Of a stretch of 15,788 nt of DNA, positions 5,595 through 12,799 are shown one piece after another. The notes under the pieces were generated by a model. That model was not told where the DNA came from and did no database searches. It saw only the letters and a program-made list of their open reading frames with translations. Location of the stretch: the NCBI GenBank assembly GCA_023485745.1, contig JAMCZL010000029.1, positions 1 through 15,788 on the forward strand, in the 5' to 3' direction. The stretch's first letter is position 1. Each line of letters starts with the position of its first letter. This DNA is from Candidatus Martarchaeota archaeon (lineage in GTDB: Archaea > Micrarchaeota > Micrarchaeia > Micrarchaeales > Micrarchaeaceae). Position numbers and translations under genes: made by a program.

Positions 5595-6299
5595 ATGAAG
5601 TTATCTCGTTTCTTTGATTTTATTAAAAGCAACAAAAAAACAGTAAATGCCACACAAAAACAGGGTACAGATGATTTGCCCAGTATAGCAACAAGCACTT
5701 GGATTGATGCTTATTTTAAAGTTTTCTTCGCTCCCTCTAGTAAAAATTGGACTAAACAAACTTCAGAAACTTATACGGCTAATATAAGACAAAGTATCGT
5801 CAATTATATCTTTCAAAACTACCCCCTCCACAGAACCCACAGAATTGCCAACGTTAAAAGTTCAATAGTAGATAAAAAAGTAGAATTTCTTATCCGGTTT
5901 AGAGAAAGAAGTATACAAGAAGTGCAGGATCCTATATATGGGTTACTTGATCCTACCTTTAGATATTCGCCAATTGATTTTATTTCAGATAAACAGATGT
6001 TTGTTGAACTTGATAAGGCACTTTGTAAACAGTTTGGTATACCATATACATTTCTACCAATTACTACAGGTAAATTTAATAACCAAGGTGAGCCAATAAT
6101 TGAATTTCGATTGAAAACATTTTTTGCTTCGCATCGTGTCATAGATGAGCTTGAATTGTATTCCAAATGCCCAGAAATAGCCGAATCTTGTTTTCCGAAT
6201 AGAGGCATTGTTAATTTTATAAAATTAAATGAAACGAGAGCTAAGCAAGACAAGAAATGGATCAAAGCAGTTGATAATTTATTAGATAGACATTTTTAG
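5595..6299 (+). CDS. hypothetical protein, 234 aa
   Basis: I do not recognise this protein. It starts MKLSRFFDFIKSNKK, has no membrane segment and no signal peptide, and is AT-rich and Lys-rich like its neighbours. Residues about 30-75 contain WIDAYFKVFFAP and a Thr/Ser-rich helix; the centre has alternating strand-like segments (VEFLIRFRER, IEFRLKTFF) with a Pro-rich loop. No catalytic motif stands out. The ATG at 5595 is preferred over a GTG at 5586, which overlaps the micro-ORF stop. It lies in the same direction as the GIY-YIG gene 157 bp downstream and may be cotranscribed with it. Confidence 0.65.
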   Translation: MKLSRFFDFIKSNKKTVNATQKQGTDDLPSIATSTWIDAYFKVFFAPSSKNWTKQTSETYTANIRQSIVNYIFQNYPLHRTHRIANVKSSIVDKKVEFLIRFRERSIQEVQDPIYGLLDPTFRYSPIDFISDKQMFVELDKALCKQFGIPYTFLPITTGKFNNQGEPIIEFRLKTFFASHRVIDELELYSKCPEIAESCFPNRGIVNFIKLNETRAKQDKKWIKAVDNLLDRHF

Positions 6300-6347
6300 A
6301 AATAATTGGCACTATTGTAAATATTGATAGTTGTTTAAGAAGTATAT

Positions 6348-6452
6348 ATGCGATTGCCAAAAATGCAGATGTTTAGATTGAAGAAAAGGATAAAAGAAGG
6401 AAAGAAGATAGTATTAAAGAGGAAAAAGATAAAGAAGTTACAATTAACGTGA
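6348..6452 (+). CDS. 34-aa very basic micro-ORF
   Basis: The peptide has about 15 Lys/Arg in 34 residues and contains RIKEGKKIVLKRKK, similar to the micro-ORF at 5522. It ends with TGA four bases before the GTG start of the GIY-YIG gene, which suggests translational coupling. An AT-rich TAAATATT at 6317-6324 could be its TATA box. Not proven to be translated. Confidence 0.4.
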   Translation: MRLPKMQMFRLKKRIKEGKKIVLKRKKIKKLQLT

Positions 6453-6456
6453 TAGT

Positions 6457-6912
6457 GTGTATAGACGCAATTGGAAAAATTACTTTAAAAAAGTATGCGA
6501 AATTAAAGCAGACTTAGAAAATGGTAAGATTAAAGAGTACGCGCCGCAAAAAAGATACAAGAAATATAAGGAATCAAGACTTCACAGATATGGTAATGGA
6601 AAATTTTGTCACTTTCATATTGATGCAGAACACGCTAAGGGGATTTATGTATTGACAGTAGATGGCAATCCCTATTACGTCGGCAGGTGCGTTGATTTAT
6701 ACAAGAGGTTTAATTCAGGCTATGGCAATATATCCCCAAGGAAATGCTATGAAGGTGGGCAACAGACCAATTGTAGAATTAATAAAAATATACTGAACGA
6801 ATTGAAAAACGGAAGGAGGATTTTATTATATTTTTATAAGAATCAAAATATAAAAAACATGGAAATTGAATTTATTTTCAAGTTAGGTACTAAGGAACAT
6901 TGGAATAAATAA
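6457..6912 (+). CDS. GIY-YIG family nuclease
   Basis: A 151-aa protein. Residues 1-50 are basic and may bind DNA. The GIY-YIG fold covers 61-145: KGIYVL at 61-66, YYVGRCVDLYKRF at 73-85 with the catalytic Arg at 77 and another at 84, the GGQQTNCRINKNIL stretch at 100-113 known from GIY-YIG proteins linked to restriction enzymes (Eco29kI-like), and the metal-binding Glu in MEIEFI at 135-140. Such enzymes cut DNA with one metal ion, in repair, restriction or homing. Start: GTG at 6457, four bases after the stop of a basic micro-ORF; no better ATG exists in front of the domain. No methyltransferase is nearby, so a classical restriction system is not evident. Confidence 0.82.
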   Translation: MYRRNWKNYFKKVCEIKADLENGKIKEYAPQKRYKKYKESRLHRYGNGKFCHFHIDAEHAKGIYVLTVDGNPYYVGRCVDLYKRFNSGYGNISPRKCYEGGQQTNCRINKNILNELKNGRRILLYFYKNQNIKNMEIEFIFKLGTKEHWNK

Positions 6913-6944
6913 GATTAGAGTCATATAGATTCCCTTCCTCTCAT

Positions 6945-6978
6945 CCCTTCTCTATGCTAAGGCTATGTTAGAGAAAGG
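6945..6978. terminator. hairpin after the GIY-YIG gene
   Basis: CCCTTCTCTA (6945-6954) pairs with TAGAGAAAGG (6969-6978) with one mismatch, enclosing a 14-base loop. It lies in a pyrimidine-rich stretch 33 bases after the stop codon. It may aid termination or protect the 3' end; no T-run follows, so the function is uncertain. Confidence 0.3.
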
Positions 6979-7017
6979 TAACATTCTGGGCTTCTATATA
7001 TAACCTCTGCCAGAAAA

Positions 7018-7090
7018 TGGGGAGCCGGAGATTTGAACTCCGATCGTAAGCGCCCAAGGCTTACAGTCTGCCAGGTTAGCGTAGCTCCCC
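7018..7090 (-). tRNA. tRNA-Pro (UGG anticodon)
   Basis: The 73-base cloverleaf has a perfect 7-bp acceptor stem (GGGGAGC/GCTCCCC), a 5-bp anticodon stem (TAAGC/GCTTA) with loop CTTGGGC giving anticodon TGG, and a 5-bp T stem (CGGAG/CTCCG) with loop TTCAAAT. T8, A14, G18-G19, A21, T33 and discriminator A73 are all present. The D stem is poor: positions 10-25 and 12-23 are C-T and C-A mismatches, leaving only G11-C24 and T13-G22. No intron is seen and CCA is not encoded. TTTT follows the 3' end. The gene marks the edge of the AT-rich accessory block. Confidence 0.88.
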
Positions 7091-7162
7091 CCAACTCAAT
7101 AAAATTCTCCCAGCACCTTAATATTCCTTTCTATTCTGTTCTATGCGGATTTTCCCGCCCGG

Positions 7163-9142
7163 CTACCATAGGTTGGCGTATTCGTATCGCTTTTGCATTT
7201 TGGCCAATTTGCTCTTTTCTGCAAATGAACTTTCGAATTTTGGATGTGTGGTTGTCGGTATCATTCCCCGGAATCTTGCGGGCGAGTGCGGGTCGACTGC
7301 CGCCAGCATCTTGGCTGCGCCCCTGCTTGTATTGCCCTTCCAGAGCTGCGCCCAAGAGATGAAAAACCTCTGGTCTTGCGTAAAGCCCTCTATCCTGCCA
7401 TGCGGCTTTCTCCTCTTTGCGCTTGCCTGCATCGCGTCATACGCTATGCTTATACCTCCCAGGTCTGCGATGTTTTCTCCCAGGGTTAGCCTCCCGTTTA
7501 TCTTTGTGCCATGCATTATTTCAAGCGAGCCGTATAGCTTTACCACCTTTTCTGCCCTCTTCCTGAAGTTTGCCCTGTCCTTCGCGGTCCACCATTCGTT
7601 GAGATTTCCATCCTTGTCGAAAAGGCTTCCCTGGTCGTCGTATCCATGCGTAAGCTCATGGCCTATGACGCCGCCTATTGCGGCATAGTTTACTGCGTCG
7701 TCCTTCTTGGGGTCGAAAAACGGGGGCTGGAATATCCCTGCGGGCAGCACTATCTCATTTTTTGACGGGTCGTAGTATGCGTCGACTGTGTGCGCGTTCA
7801 TGTGCCACTCGTTTTTATCGACCTTTTTCCCGGTTCTGGACATGCGCCTGTGCAGCTCGAACCCGTACGCACTTAGAAAATTGCCAAACAGGTCGTTTGG
7901 CGCAGTCTTCAGCTTGGAGTAATCGCGGAATTTCTTCGGATGGCCGAGCTTTGTATTCATTGCGTCGAACTTTTCCAGCGCCTTCTTTTTTGTAGAGGGC
8001 TGCATCCATTCCAGCCTTTCCAGCCTTGCCCTGAAGGCATCGCGTATGTCTTTTACAAGAGCCTTGGCTCGCGCTTCTGCTTCCGCATTGAAATTTTCCT
8101 TCACATAAAGCGCGCCTATTGACTCGCCGACCATTGAGTTGATCATTCCTATGGCACGCTTCCACCTGGGCTGCATGGCTTTCTGGCCTAGCAGCTGCCT
8201 GCCGAAAAAGCCGAAGTTTTCCTTTACTGCGGCGCTGTGCAGCAATCTTGCACTTGAGTACAGAAGGTTCCATTCGAAGTATGCAATCAAATCGTAGACA
8301 CTTGAGCTCTTTACAAGCTTGTTTACCGCATCCATGAATTCTGGCTGGCCCACTATTACGTATTTTGCATTGCCTGCGCCTAGCTTCCTGATGAACCTGT
8401 CGATTTCGAGGTTAGGATACCTTTTTCTTACTGCCTTAAGCTCGTATTTGTTGTAATTCTTGATCTCGTCTCTTGTATCTGCCGCACTTCTGCTTGCCTT
8501 TGCAAGTGCAGTCTCTATCCTGAGCACTGCCATTGCACGCTTTCTTGCATCGTTTGCAGGGATGCCGTACAGAATGAACATGCGTCCAATGTGGTCCAGG
8601 TACCTGCTGCGTATGGCCTTGAATTCATCTTTCAGGTAGTAATCCCTGTCAGGCAGTGATATTCCGCCCTGCCAGACGTACAGCGCGTATACCGTGCTGT
8701 TCCTGTTGTCTTCTGAGGAATAGATGTCAAATAGGGGATCTGCCCCGTGCAGCGCCATGCCAGGCATGATTCTCATTACATCGCGGTAGCTCTTTGCCTT
8801 TTTTATTTTGCCCATGAGATCTTCTATAGGTCCAAAACCTGCGTTCTCTACCGCTTTTGTATCCATGAATGAATTGTAAAAGTCTCCTATGACCCTTAGA
8901 TTGCCCGTTGGGCTGCGGTGCTCTGCACAAGTGACTGCTATTTTTTTGAGTATCTCGTAGTTTCTTTCGGTAAGCCCCGTAAAAGAGCCTGTTCGTGTCT
9001 TGTCCTTGGGCAGAGGATGGCGCTTTATCCATGTTCCGCATGAATACAGGTAAAAATCTTTGAACGGATCCACCCTGAGATCCATGTTTTCAACTGAAAA
9101 GCCTATGTACTTTTTGCGCATTTTGTAAGTTTCATTTTTCAT
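7163..9142 (-). CDS. M13 family zinc metallopeptidase (neprilysin/PepO-like)
   Basis: A 659-aa protein of full family length. The zinc site is HELTH at residues 495-499, preceded by AAIGGVIG and followed by GYDDQGSLFDKDGN; the third ligand is Glu556 in GENIADLGG. Near the C-terminus, DPHSPARFRG matches the substrate-binding region of M13 enzymes. The N-terminal half is the helical cap domain, starting with the typical DPFKDFYLYSCGTW. There is no signal peptide or membrane anchor, so it should act on oligopeptides in the cytoplasm. Start: ATG at 9142 after GGTG is preferred; a TTG at 9175 would add 11 residues. It follows the RBBP9-like gene by 47 bp and is probably in the same operon. Confidence 0.93.
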   Translation of the reverse strand: MKNETYKMRKKYIGFSVENMDLRVDPFKDFYLYSCGTWIKRHPLPKDKTRTGSFTGLTERNYEILKKIAVTCAEHRSPTGNLRVIGDFYNSFMDTKAVENAGFGPIEDLMGKIKKAKSYRDVMRIMPGMALHGADPLFDIYSSEDNRNSTVYALYVWQGGISLPDRDYYLKDEFKAIRSRYLDHIGRMFILYGIPANDARKRAMAVLRIETALAKASRSAADTRDEIKNYNKYELKAVRKRYPNLEIDRFIRKLGAGNAKYVIVGQPEFMDAVNKLVKSSSVYDLIAYFEWNLLYSSARLLHSAAVKENFGFFGRQLLGQKAMQPRWKRAIGMINSMVGESIGALYVKENFNAEAEARAKALVKDIRDAFRARLERLEWMQPSTKKKALEKFDAMNTKLGHPKKFRDYSKLKTAPNDLFGNFLSAYGFELHRRMSRTGKKVDKNEWHMNAHTVDAYYDPSKNEIVLPAGIFQPPFFDPKKDDAVNYAAIGGVIGHELTHGYDDQGSLFDKDGNLNEWWTAKDRANFRKRAEKVVKLYGSLEIMHGTKINGRLTLGENIADLGGISIAYDAMQASAKRRKPHGRIEGFTQDQRFFISWAQLWKGNTSRGAAKMLAAVDPHSPARFRGMIPTTTHPKFESSFAEKSKLAKMQKRYEYANLW

Positions 9143-9189
9143 CTTGACACCATAAACCATTTCTTGCAGCTTCAAGCAGGCTGCAGCCG

Positions 9190-9777
9190 CTATTGATCTG
9201 CGCTGAGCTTGCCCGGAACCATTTTCATGAACTCATTAAGTGCAACGTGCAGTTCAGAATACCCCTCTTCGCCAGTAAAGTGCTTTGATATGGGCATTAT
9301 ATTTATCTTGGCATTAAGCCCATCGCGGAATATCTTGGAGTCCTCTACAGGCACGTACGGATCTCCAATTGCCATTACTATTCTGCAATCCCTGATGCTG
9401 GACTTCACCTTGCCCAGGTCTATCGGGGTTGAAATCCATTCCTCTGCAACCTTGCGGTCTGAATCTGTCTCGAATGCCGCATCCTTCAGATGCAGCCATG
9501 GCGCGATTAGCAAAACTCCGGAAGATTTCTTTCCGCTTGACTCGATGTATCGCAATATGGCCTGGCAGCCTATGCTGTGGCCCACGAAGTAGGGTTCATC
9601 AGAAGCCGACGCGGCCTCTGATATCTTTCCTACCCATTTCTTTATTGAGGGCTTGTCTGTTTCCGGCATTTCCGGTATAAAAACTGCAAAACCTCTCTTT
9701 TCCAGCTCGCCTTTCAGCCATTGGTACCAGTCGCCTTCCGGAGTGCCGTTCCACCTGTGCACTATGAATACGTCCAC
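9190..9777 (-). CDS. RBBP9/YdeN-like serine hydrolase
   Basis: A 195-aa alpha/beta hydrolase of the short RBBP9 type. It begins with a strand and the HRWNG oxyanion-region motif (residues 7-11). The nucleophile elbow is GHSIG with Ser68, the acid is probably Asp139 (AIGDPYVP) and the base His166 (SKHFTGEEGY). Family members are serine hydrolases or peptidases of uncertain substrate. The start is GTG at 9777. TTTATAAA at 9797-9804 lies 20-27 bases upstream, so the message is probably leaderless. It is first in an operon with the M13 peptidase, and is divergent from the flavin-type protein at 9900. Confidence 0.85.
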   Translation of the reverse strand: MDVFIVHRWNGTPEGDWYQWLKGELEKRGFAVFIPEMPETDKPSIKKWVGKISEAASASDEPYFVGHSIGCQAILRYIESSGKKSSGVLLIAPWLHLKDAAFETDSDRKVAEEWISTPIDLGKVKSSIRDCRIVMAIGDPYVPVEDSKIFRDGLNAKINIMPISKHFTGEEGYSELHVALNEFMKMVPGKLSADQ

Positions 9778-9796
9778 GCAACTAATTTTCTTCTAC

Positions 9797-9804
9797 TTTA
9801 TAAA
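9797..9804 (-). promoter_or_regulatory. TATA box of the hydrolase-peptidase operon
   Basis: Read on the minus strand, TTTATAAA lies 20-27 bases before the GTG at 9777, consistent with a leaderless start there. Confidence 0.5.
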
Positions 9805-9860
9805 TAGCTTTCAGTGCAAATTCGGCGCCTTCGAGTTCTGTTGCCTCTGCCCTTTTTTTA

Positions 9861-9887
9861 TTTGGAAAGGCTTTTATAGTTTCCAAA
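9861..9887 (+). promoter_or_regulatory. palindrome enclosing the TATA box of the PNPOx-type gene
   Basis: TTTGGAAA (9861-9868) and TTTCCAAA (9880-9887) are a perfect 8-bp inverted repeat separated by 11 bases, and the spacer contains TTTTATAG (9872-9879). The box is 21-28 bases before ATG 9900. A dimeric regulator bound here would block TBP, so repression is the likely mode. Confidence 0.55.
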
Positions 9888-9899
9888 CAAGTGTTAATT

Positions 9900-10379
9900 A
9901 TGCCTATAGCTTACGCGGATTACAATAAGGCGATAAAGCGCATAATAGAAAAAAGTTATTATATTTCGCTTGCGACGTGCGGAGAAGATGGCACGCCATG
10001 GGTAAACGCGGTGCTCTATGTTTACGACAGCAAGTACAACTTCTATTTCCTGTCTTCTGTAGATTCAAGGCATGGAAAGAACATTCTTTCCGACGGCAAG
10101 GCAGCTTTCCTGATATTTGACTCCACGCAGCAGATAGGGTCCGAAGAAGAGATTCACGGAGAAGGGACTGCAAAGGTAATAGAAGGGAAGGAGCTTGAGA
10201 ACGCGATCAAGCTATACTCGAAAAGGGTTTTCAAGGACCAGGCCAGGGAAGCCAAGAGCATAATGGCAGACTATGAAGAGCCTGCCGAATTCAGGTTTTT
10301 CAAGATAACTGTAGAAAAATTCTACGTGCATTTGGTAGACGAAACGCACGAAGTTGACCCTGCCGAACTTTACGAATAG
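9900..10379 (+). CDS. pyridoxamine 5'-phosphate oxidase-like (PNPOx fold) flavin-binding protein
   Basis: A 159-aa protein. It shows the split-barrel pattern: an N-terminal helix, SYYISLATCGEDGTPWVNAVLYVYD (strands 1-2, about residues 22-46), FYFLSSVDSRHGKNI (about 50-65, with the S-x-x-D-S-R-H-x-K-N ligand segment), AAFLIFDS, then GEGTAKVIEG and a C-terminal FRFFKITVEKFYV strand. Such proteins bind FMN, F420 or haem; the substrate is unknown. The ATG at 9900 is chosen because of TATA spacing; GTG at 9891 would add three residues. It is divergent from the RBBP9-like gene, and its promoter carries a perfect palindrome. Confidence 0.8.
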   Translation: MPIAYADYNKAIKRIIEKSYYISLATCGEDGTPWVNAVLYVYDSKYNFYFLSSVDSRHGKNILSDGKAAFLIFDSTQQIGSEEEIHGEGTAKVIEGKELENAIKLYSKRVFKDQAREAKSIMADYEEPAEFRFFKITVEKFYVHLVDETHEVDPAELYE

Positions 10380-10451
10380 GAGTATAGAGAAGTGCATTTT
10401 GTATTTCAATTTGCTTAATTTATTATTGATTTGAAATAGCGCAGTGATAAA

Positions 10452-10994
10452 ATGATAATAGGACTTACAGGCATGCCAGGAAGCGGTAAGACCACGATAG
10501 CCAAATACCTTAAGGAAAAGTACAACTTTTCGCTTGTAAGCATGAGCGATGCGGTCAAGGAAAAGATGAAGAGCGAATCGGTCGAGATAAACAATGACAG
10601 CCTTAGGTCCTTCTCGCAGGGGCTCAGGGACAAGTTCGGGATGGACATAGCTGCAAGGCTCACTACAGACTACATCAAGCACAGGACCGACAACATATGC
10701 ATAGACGGGATACGCGGGCCTGAGGAGATAAGGTATTTCAAGGAGCACATGGACGGAAGGTTCTACGTCATAGGCCTGGTTTCGGAGAGCGAGACAAGGT
10801 ATGAGAGGCTCATGGACAGGGGACGCGCGGACGACCCGCACACGGTTGAAGGCCTGAAGGAGCGGGACCAGAAGGAGATAAGGTTCGGGATTCCGGAAGC
10901 CCTGAAAATAGTTGACTTTACGGTCTCGAATACCGCGTCCATAAGGGAGCTCGAGGAGAAGATAGATAGTATAATCAACAGCATCAAAGGTTAA
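10452..10994 (+). CDS. UPF0200-type P-loop nucleotide kinase (dephospho-CoA kinase-like)
   Basis: A 180-aa protein with the Walker A motif GMPGSGKTT at residues 7-15, a LID-type arginine cluster (ERLMDRGRADDP, about 118-129) and a Walker-B-like ICIDGIRGPEE at 82-92. It belongs to the archaeal UPF0200 family, related to dephospho-CoA and adenylate kinases; its true substrate is not settled by sequence. The ATG is preceded by GTGAT (10444-10448), complementary to the archaeal 16S 3' end. It lies upstream of rfcS in the same direction with 60 bp between, which holds a separate TATA-like box (11014-11020). Confidence 0.82.
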   Translation: MIIGLTGMPGSGKTTIAKYLKEKYNFSLVSMSDAVKEKMKSESVEINNDSLRSFSQGLRDKFGMDIAARLTTDYIKHRTDNICIDGIRGPEEIRYFKEHMDGRFYVIGLVSESETRYERLMDRGRADDPHTVEGLKERDQKEIRFGIPEALKIVDFTVSNTASIRELEEKIDSIINSIKG

Positions 10995-11054
10995 TATTAT
11001 AATATTAGACCGGTATAATAGCACATAGCAGAACAAAATTTCGCGCTGATTTTT

Positions 11055-12020
11055 ATGCAGGGAATTGAGTTGCCTTGGACCGAGAAGTACAGGCCTAAGT
11101 CGCTTGAGGAGGTAATAGGCCAGAAGCAGATAGTCGAAAGGCTGAAGGCGTTTGTCAAGCAGGGCAACTTTCCGAACATGATATTCGCAGGCAGCGCAGG
11201 TGTTGGCAAGACCACAAGCGCAATAGCGATGGCCAAGGACTTATATAATGACGAGATCAATACCGCGTTCAAGGAGCTCAACGCAAGCGACGCAAGGGGC
11301 ATAGATGTTATACGCGGAGAGGTAAAGAATTTCGCAAAAACCATATCAATTGCGCGGGTGCCAGTAAAGATAATATTTCTGGACGAGGCTGACGCGCTTA
11401 CTGCGGACGCGCAGCACGCCCTCAGAAGGACCATGGAAAAGTTTTCTGCAGAGACCAGGTTCATACTGAGCGCGAACTATGCAAGCAAGATAATAGAGCC
11501 AATACAGAGCAGGTGCGTGGTTTTCAGGTTCAAGCCCCTGACGGAAGACGACATGAAGGAATACGTCAACAGGATAGTCGAGGGCGAGGGCATAACCCTG
11601 GAGAAGAACGCGATGGAGGCGCTGATATACGTTGGCGACGGCGACCTCAGGAAGCTCACCAACGTGCTGCAGAGCGCTGCCATGAAGAGCGAAAAGATAA
11701 CAGAGGCCGACATATACGATGTAGCGTCAAGGGCCAGGCCCAAGGAGATAATGTCCATGCTCAGGTACGCGGTAGAGGGAGATTTCGACAAGGCGAGGAA
11801 CGAGCTTGACACCCTGACCCTGAAGCACGGCATGAGCGGCGAGGATATACTTACCCAATGCTACAGGGAGGCTCAGAACCTCCATTTTGACGAAAAGCTG
11901 AAGCTCAAAATAATAGTCTACATAGGGGAAGCCAACTTCAGGATAGTAGAAGGCGCTAATGAGAGGATACAGCTTGAATCTATGCTTGCGCAGATAGCAA
12001 TGCTGAAGCACGGAGGCTGA
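11055..12020 (+). CDS. rfcS: replication factor C small subunit
   Basis: A 321-aa AAA+ ATPase that, with the large subunit, loads the PCNA clamp onto primed DNA. Visible motifs are ELPWTEKYRP at 5-14 (RFC box II), Walker A AGSAGVGKTT at 45-54, the Walker B DEAD box at 110-113, sensor 1 SANY at 139-142, the SRC arginine finger at 152-154 and sensor 2 GDLRK near residue 195. The C-terminal collar domain is complete. Length and motifs are normal. A TATA-like TATAATA at 11014-11020 would give a leader of about 14 bases. The stop codon directly abuts the stop of the convergent gene (TGATCA). Confidence 0.96.
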   Translation: MQGIELPWTEKYRPKSLEEVIGQKQIVERLKAFVKQGNFPNMIFAGSAGVGKTTSAIAMAKDLYNDEINTAFKELNASDARGIDVIRGEVKNFAKTISIARVPVKIIFLDEADALTADAQHALRRTMEKFSAETRFILSANYASKIIEPIQSRCVVFRFKPLTEDDMKEYVNRIVEGEGITLEKNAMEALIYVGDGDLRKLTNVLQSAAMKSEKITEADIYDVASRARPKEIMSMLRYAVEGDFDKARNELDTLTLKHGMSGEDILTQCYREAQNLHFDEKLKLKIIVYIGEANFRIVEGANERIQLESMLAQIAMLKHGG

Positions 12021-12698
12021 TCAGGAAAGGGTTATTTCCAGGTTCCCTACGTAGCTGAAATCGGGGACCGTAACGTAGAACCTTGCTATGTAGCTGTTTC
12101 TATCGTCTATTTTGATAGGAAGCTGCGGGTCGGTCCTGGCGAGCTTGAAAGGCGAGCTGACCTGCACGGAACTGACAGAATCCCCGTAGGAAAGCCCTTT
12201 GTACAACTGCACGGGTATTTCGATTGTGCTGCCTTTCTCTATGTTCTTCACTATTCCGGTATCGTCTGCAACGTTCTGGCCCTTGCCGGTTACCAGTATG
12301 ACCTTTGGTATCTCCAAGTGGATTGTTGGCACTGCCGGAGAGCCGAATTTTACAGTGAGCGGGCCGTTGTATGCATAGCTTGGGGACTCTATGCTTATTA
12401 TGAAAGTTACGCTTTTGCCCTTCTCCACAGACACCGGGGTTTGAGGGCTTACGCCTATGAGCTTGAATGGGCTGCTGACCTCTATGCTGCTTATCGTTTC
12501 CGGTGGCTCCTTGGCCGACTTCAAAAAACTGAGGTCTTCGCTTTTATTCGAAAACGGTATCTCTAGGTTGAAGCTCCCTTTTTTGACCTCCATGCCCTTA
12601 AGGGCATGAGCTCTGCCTTTCCAATAAACATTTACATTTGTTATTCTTACCTTTCCGCCCTTGCCCATGCCCAGCTTTCCGAGAAAATTCAATCCCAT
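12021..12698 (-). CDS. hypothetical protein of two duplicated beta-rich modules
   Basis: A 225-aa protein of unknown family, without signal peptide or membrane segment. After a Gly-rich start (MGLNFLGKLGMGKGG), two modules of about 100 residues resemble each other. The first contains ISSIEVSSPFKLIGVSPQTP and ends SYAYNGPLTVKFG; the second contains VSSVQVSSPFKLARTDPQLP and ends DFSYVGNLEITLS. Both are preceded by KKGSFNLEIPF or EKGSTIEIPV. The alternating hydrophobic pattern suggests Ig-like beta sandwiches, perhaps a protein-binding role in the cytoplasm. The start ATG is at 12698, with a TATA-like stretch on the same strand at 12729-12744. It is convergent with rfcS with no gap and divergent from the peroxiredoxin. 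Confidence 0.7.
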   Translation of the reverse strand: MGLNFLGKLGMGKGGKVRITNVNVYWKGRAHALKGMEVKKGSFNLEIPFSNKSEDLSFLKSAKEPPETISSIEVSSPFKLIGVSPQTPVSVEKGKSVTFIISIESPSYAYNGPLTVKFGSPAVPTIHLEIPKVILVTGKGQNVADDTGIVKNIEKGSTIEIPVQLYKGLSYGDSVSSVQVSSPFKLARTDPQLPIKIDDRNSYIARFYVTVPDFSYVGNLEITLS

Positions 12699-12799
12699 TA
12701 TATTGCCTTTTGCAGTGAATTTACAGCGATATATACTTTTATAGTCAGCAATTAAATAAGTTGCCCGATTTTATTTTTATTGCGTTGTGAGATGAGATA

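Noticed and set aside
5595..6299. Tyrosine integrase for the island
   Set aside because: The R...H-x-x-R...Y pattern of integrases could not be found in this protein; its function remains unknown.
7143..7688. 181-codon plus-strand open frame
   Set aside because: It lies opposite the M13 peptidase gene, which has full catalytic motifs; the frame is a shadow of its GC-rich codons.
10212..11036. 274-codon minus-strand open frame
   Set aside because: It runs opposite the PNPOx-type and UPF0200 kinase genes, both with clear family motifs, and crosses their intergenic region.
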